Part shown: positions 59,873 to 64,000 of the stretch, in pieces
How the letters are laid out: the number at the start of each line of letters is the position of its first letter
Position numbering within the stretch: position 1 is the stretch's first letter
Assembly (NCBI RefSeq): GCF_023278565.1
Contig: NC_064672.1
Span: 124,001-188,000, forward strand
Origin: Colletotrichum lupini
Lineage: Eukaryota > Ascomycota > Sordariomycetes > Glomerellales > Glomerellaceae
Direction: 5' to 3'
DNA length: 64,000 bases
Translations under genes and position numbers: made by a program
The notes under the pieces: model-generated
The model's database searches: none
The model's input: the letters and a program-made list of their open reading frames with translations, nothing else
Told to the model about the DNA's origin: nothing

Positions 59873-62800
59873 ACTATTAACTTTTCTAGCCGGCGCCGCT
59901 ACCAAAGAGGGTAGCTTGCCTATCCCAAATTAAATAGCGGTTTTTATATTAAAATTACTATATTATATTAAGCGCGTGCTTAGGATATATTACGCGTATT
60001 ATATAGTTAAAAAGTATACTATATCGTGTAATTTTTTTTAAAAGCATAATCCCGTTAAAGTCGATCTTTTATGCCTATAAAGCCGGAAAAAAAACCACTA
60101 TATAATTTACCTTTTACTAACCTCTTAGAACTTATAGCCCTAAGTCTTTAAAGAATTAACCTTTTTAAAAATAAAAAAGGAATATTATTAAGGCCGGACG
60201 TTATAATAAGTAGTTTTAGTAATCCGATATACGTTATTAATAGCCGAAGTATTAGATATAATAAGTAAATAGATTATATTATTAAAAAAAGAAGAGAGAC
60301 TAAGTAAAAAAGAATAATTATAATTAAAAAGCTATTATTAAAAAGAAAAATAAAAAGGATTAAAAGGATTAGGGAAAGGCTATTATATACCCCCCCTTAG
60401 ATCTAGGGTATTAAAAAAAAAAGTATTATAAACTTCTTAGCTAATTAACGCTAAATTATAGCTATTATATAAAGAGAGGAAGGAGTAAATTATAAAATTA
60501 GGGCTTTTTTATTATTTATAATTTAATACCTTCTTTTTTAATTAATTAAGGCCGCCTCGCGATTAATATAAAAAGTTAGCTTTTTGCTTAGCTACTTTAC
60601 TTTTTTTTTTCCTTTTTTAACTATTATTACTATTATTAAGTAATCGTTTTTCACCTAAATATTCTTTAGCTTTCCCTTATACTTTTAAACCTAAGTTATT
60701 ACTTTTTTATAACTATTACTAATTAAACCTTTTTTAATTTTAATTTTTTAATTTATTATATAAATACTAACCTAGCTATTTATAATAACCTCCTCTCCCC
60801 CTATCTCTCTTTTTAAGCTAAATAATAAAAAGGACGTAGCGCAAATTTAGGGCCTAATTACGATAAAGAACCTCGAAAGTAATACTAAATACTAATTAGG
60901 AAAGTAGAATTTAAATAGATATATTATTTTTAATAAGACTAATTTTAAAATTATAACGAATACTAAGAGCTCTTAGTTTATCAATTTTAATACGAATTAC
61001 TAATATAAATATATATTAATTATTACTTAAACTTAGTACCTAAACGAACTATTTTTTTTCAAGTAATTTTAACTTTTTATAAATTTAACTTTTTTGATTA
61101 GCTTAGTATAGGGAATATACTTCCCTTTTTTAATTAGTACCCCGAGGCTTTTAAAAATTAAAAAAACGAGAAAACTTAAATAGAATAGAGCTATTATAAA
61201 ATAATAAAGGTCCTAATTAATTATTATAAGTTTTAAAAACGTTTATTATATAAAGATTAGATTCAAAAATACGAGATCGAATTTATAAGAAAAGTTATAA
61301 TACGAGACCTCGCTTTAATATATAATATAGTTATAATTAAAAAGAGATAAGAAAGTATTTTTAAACTAAATAAAACCCCTACCCTAATCATTTAAACTTA
61401 AGAAATTATATAAAAAATTAAGACTTTAGTATACTTAATAATTTTCCCTCTTTATATTAATAATCCGGGCTATTTTATAAAAATAATTATTAATTAATAA
61501 GATAGTATAGTTTATTAATACGATCCGAAGTAAGATTTTAGGCGTTTAAAGAGGATATTTATTAATAATATCTAAGTACTAAAGGCTTTTTATAATTAGA
61601 TTAATATACTTTTTTATATTTAATAACTAATTAACGTAAGCGCTTACATAGTCCCTATAATATAATAACTAAGTAAATAAGAATACGGTTTATATATATT
61701 TAAATAGTTTCGTAATATAGTTTAATATAGCTAGCTTAACTTAATTTATAACGCGTATTAAATAACTTATAAATATTTTAAACTATTTAATAATAAGCTC
61801 TGCGTAGCTTAGATTTAATAAATTAGCTACGAGTTCTAATATAACGGTTATTATCTTTTTAATACGATAAGACTTTTTTTAAAAAGGTTTTTTAAAAATA
61901 TAATATACGATCGGGACTTTAAAAATAGGCCCTATACTAACTTAAATAACTCTAATTACGTTATAACTAATACTTATAAAATACTAACTCTTTAAAAGTC
62001 CGGTTCTTATTTACTTAGTTTTAAATCTACTAAATAAGATTTAAAAATCTATAACTTATATAATTATAATTATTATACTCTTATAAATCTTATATATTTT
62101 AAAAAAACTAAGAATATAATTAAGAGCCTTAATTAAGAACTTATTATTTTTAAAAAGTTAACCTTATTATCTCGATCTTTAAAAATATTTAAAAATACTT
62201 AAGGATCTATAATAAGTAGCGACCCTAATTAGACTTTATAAGTAATAAAATTAAAAAAGGTTACTAATTAGTATTTAAACGCTATTATTAATAATTAACT
62301 TATATACCTAATTAATACCCCTAAGACCTATTAAGTTACGTAATCCTTATTAAATATATTACTATTTAAGTTATTATTATACCTTAGCCCGGCTCTTAAT
62401 AAAGCTAGTTTAAATAATTAAGGAGGTAGTTTTTTAAATACTTTAATTAGGGGCGGGAATAGCGCTATTATAGAAATTCTAATTAAACTACTAAGGATCT
62501 AGTTAAAATAGGAAGTTATTAAACGTACCCTCTTTAATTATAATTAGATTATATAAAAAAATAGTAAATATTAACGTCGAGGGCTAGCTAAATTTTATTA
62601 AAATCTTTTATAATATCGTAATATATATATAAATAAAGCTAATATTAATAAGAGTATAAGGGAATAATAAGTTGATTAGTACGACGACTTAATTATAGAA
62701 GCTATATATATCTCTAGCTTATATTCTTTAAATATTATTATTAATAAAAAGAGTTAAAAAGAATTAGGGTAATAAAAGTTAGGATCGGGAGATTATTAAA

Positions 62801-62989
62801 AAGGAATAGGATAAGAACTAAGTAAAAAAAGTAAAATAAGTAAAATAAGTAAAATAACTAAAAAAAGTAATTATAAAAAAGAAAGGTAAATAAAGGGCTT
62901 AAAGTAACTAACTATATATAGTAATTAGGACTAATTTAAAATAATTTCTTTTTATAAAAGATTAAGGGAAAAGAAAATTAGAGGATAAT

Positions 62990-63334
62990 TAAAATAAGGT
63001 AGGGCGATTAGTCCTAGCGGTCCTTTTTAAAACTAATTAAATCTAGGGATTTATAAAAGAGCTAATTAGAATAAAATATAAAAAAAAGGGCCCCGATTAG
63101 AAATAGAAGCTTAATAACGTAGATTTTTATTTTAATTATATATATACTTTTTAAGATTGAATTAGAGCCTTTTTAAAAATTTATTTTTAAATATAATAAT
63201 ATAAGACGATTAGGAAATTTACCCTTTTAATTTAGTTAATACTATTCTTTTTCTCTTAGTCGTAGCTCTGTTAATTAAGACTATATTAACCTAATTAAAA
63301 AAGATATTTTATATTACTTTTATAAGTATTAGTA
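62990..63334 (+). repeat. LTR-like direct repeat, right copy
   Basis: 345 bp matching 52772-53116; starts TAAAATAAGG and ends TTAGTA. Followed at once by the C-rich hairpin of repeat B. Confidence 0.8.
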
Positions 63335-64000
63335 GCCCCCCGACGGAGCAATCCGCTAGGGCCGTACCGTATGTTACGTATTAAAGAAAACTAAGTATAT
63401 TGCGCTCTATACTTAATTACTAATTAAAATAGTAATTAACTAACTCGACTATTATTTTCTTTTTATTAATAGCTCCTAACCTTCCCCCGCTTTTAGTTAT
63501 TTGAAGGGCGAGCTATACTTATTCTAATATATATAAAACCTCTTAGTACTAGCCTATATAAGTAGCTAAATCTTATATTATATATTCCTTTTTATCGAGG
63601 GTTAGGGGGCCCTTTATATATTCCCTTATATTTATAATATAGCCTATATTAAAAGGATTTCTAGCTTTATAAAATATAATTTCTAAACTAGCGTCGATAT
63701 ACTAAATCTTAACGTCCGTATTAGCCTAGTTATTTATAGCGTTTATATTATTACTTAACTAAATTCTATACTACTAAAAAGTACTTTACTAATTTTTAAG
63801 TATATTTATATTAACTACGATAGCTATAGTATTAAGCTAGCCGAGGGCGCCTAGCCCGAAAGGAATAAACTTATTAATAAGTATTTTTAGGTTCTTATTA
63901 AAGTAGTATTTTAACTAGCTAACTTCTTAACTAGTTATTTAACTAGCTATTTAGGTAGTAGTTTATATATTAATAGGTTTATTTAGTAGATTTATTTAGT
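63335..64000 (+). repeat. Repeat B, second copy, cut by window end
   Basis: Starts GCCCCCCGACGGAGCAATCCGCTAGGG at the junction with the LTR and follows 58908-59600 to the window end, including GAGGGCGCCTAGCCCG and the start of the 13-bp tandem. More heavily mutated than the first copy. Confidence 0.75.

Larger units (their letters stand above)
52772..63334 (+). mobile_element. Gypsy-type LTR retrotransposon, RIP-degraded, with a nested repeat
   Basis: Two 345-bp direct repeats (52772-53116 and 62990-63334) enclose about 10.5 kb. Plus-strand remnants of reverse transcriptase and RNase H lie at 57.6-58.8 kb in Ty3/Gypsy order. A second repeat begins at 58908, directly after the RNase H remnant where integrase is expected, so at least one insertion is nested here. 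The sequences flanking the two LTRs (GATAT and GCCCC) do not match. Either the right flank was replaced by the hairpin repeat or the two LTRs belong to different insertions. All frames are closed by RIP. Confidence 0.75.

Overview
The window comes from a filamentous ascomycete (Pezizomycotina; the gene families and intron style suggest a Sordariomycete). Genes carry short introns of about 44-95 nt with GTANGT-like donors and CTRAC branch sites. Families are typical of these fungi: Zn2Cys6 regulator, HET protein, ascomycete laccase, tannase, BBE-type oxidase, PMC1-type calcium pump. The genome is sharply two-speed. Positions 1-31.57 kb are GC-balanced and gene-bearing. Positions 31.58-40.89, 42.60-45.81 and about 51.3-64.0 kb are very AT-rich, full of stops and almost empty of TpG/CpA, the signature of repeat-induced point mutation (RIP) on transposons.

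Layout of the gene-bearing part: an MFS transporter cut by the left edge (1-1373, -); a long empty intergenic stretch; a DUF1479/Gig2-like protein (6548-8902, +, with a possible extra acidic last exon to 9085); an amino acid permease (12090-13905, +); a tRNA-like Pol III unit with an odd anticodon loop (14259-14340, +); a Zn2Cys6 transcription factor (14669-15934, +); a HET-domain gene broken by one in-frame TAG (16064-17980, -); a PRISE-like SDR reductase in four exons (18319-19713, -); a plasma-membrane/vacuolar-type Ca2+-ATPase in five exons (23700-27396, +); a small secreted protein (28007-28641, -).

From 29.8 to 51.3 kb four genes for handling phenolic or aromatic compounds lie together, and three are dead. 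A laccase (29767-41008, +) is split in its last exon by a 9.31-kb Copia LTR retrotransposon with 205-bp LTRs and a 5-bp target duplication. That element itself holds a 1.89-kb Fot1/pogo-like transposon. A second MFS gene (42153-47015, +) is split by a 3.2-kb hAT element with an 8-bp target duplication and has two TGG-to-TAG stops beside it. A BBE-type FAD oxidase (47457-49126, -) is intact. A tannase-family gene (50543-51290, -) survives only as a 3' fragment with a frameshift.

The last 12.7 kb is a RIP-ruined transposon nest. A Gypsy-type element with 345-bp LTR-like repeats (52772 and 62990) has plus-strand RT/RNase H remnants. A second repeat family begins with a C-rich hairpin and carries 13-bp tandem repeats (58908 and 63335).

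I found no clearly new molecular system. The most informative content is the record of stepwise gene destruction by nested transposition and RIP in what may be a decaying phenolic-metabolism cluster.
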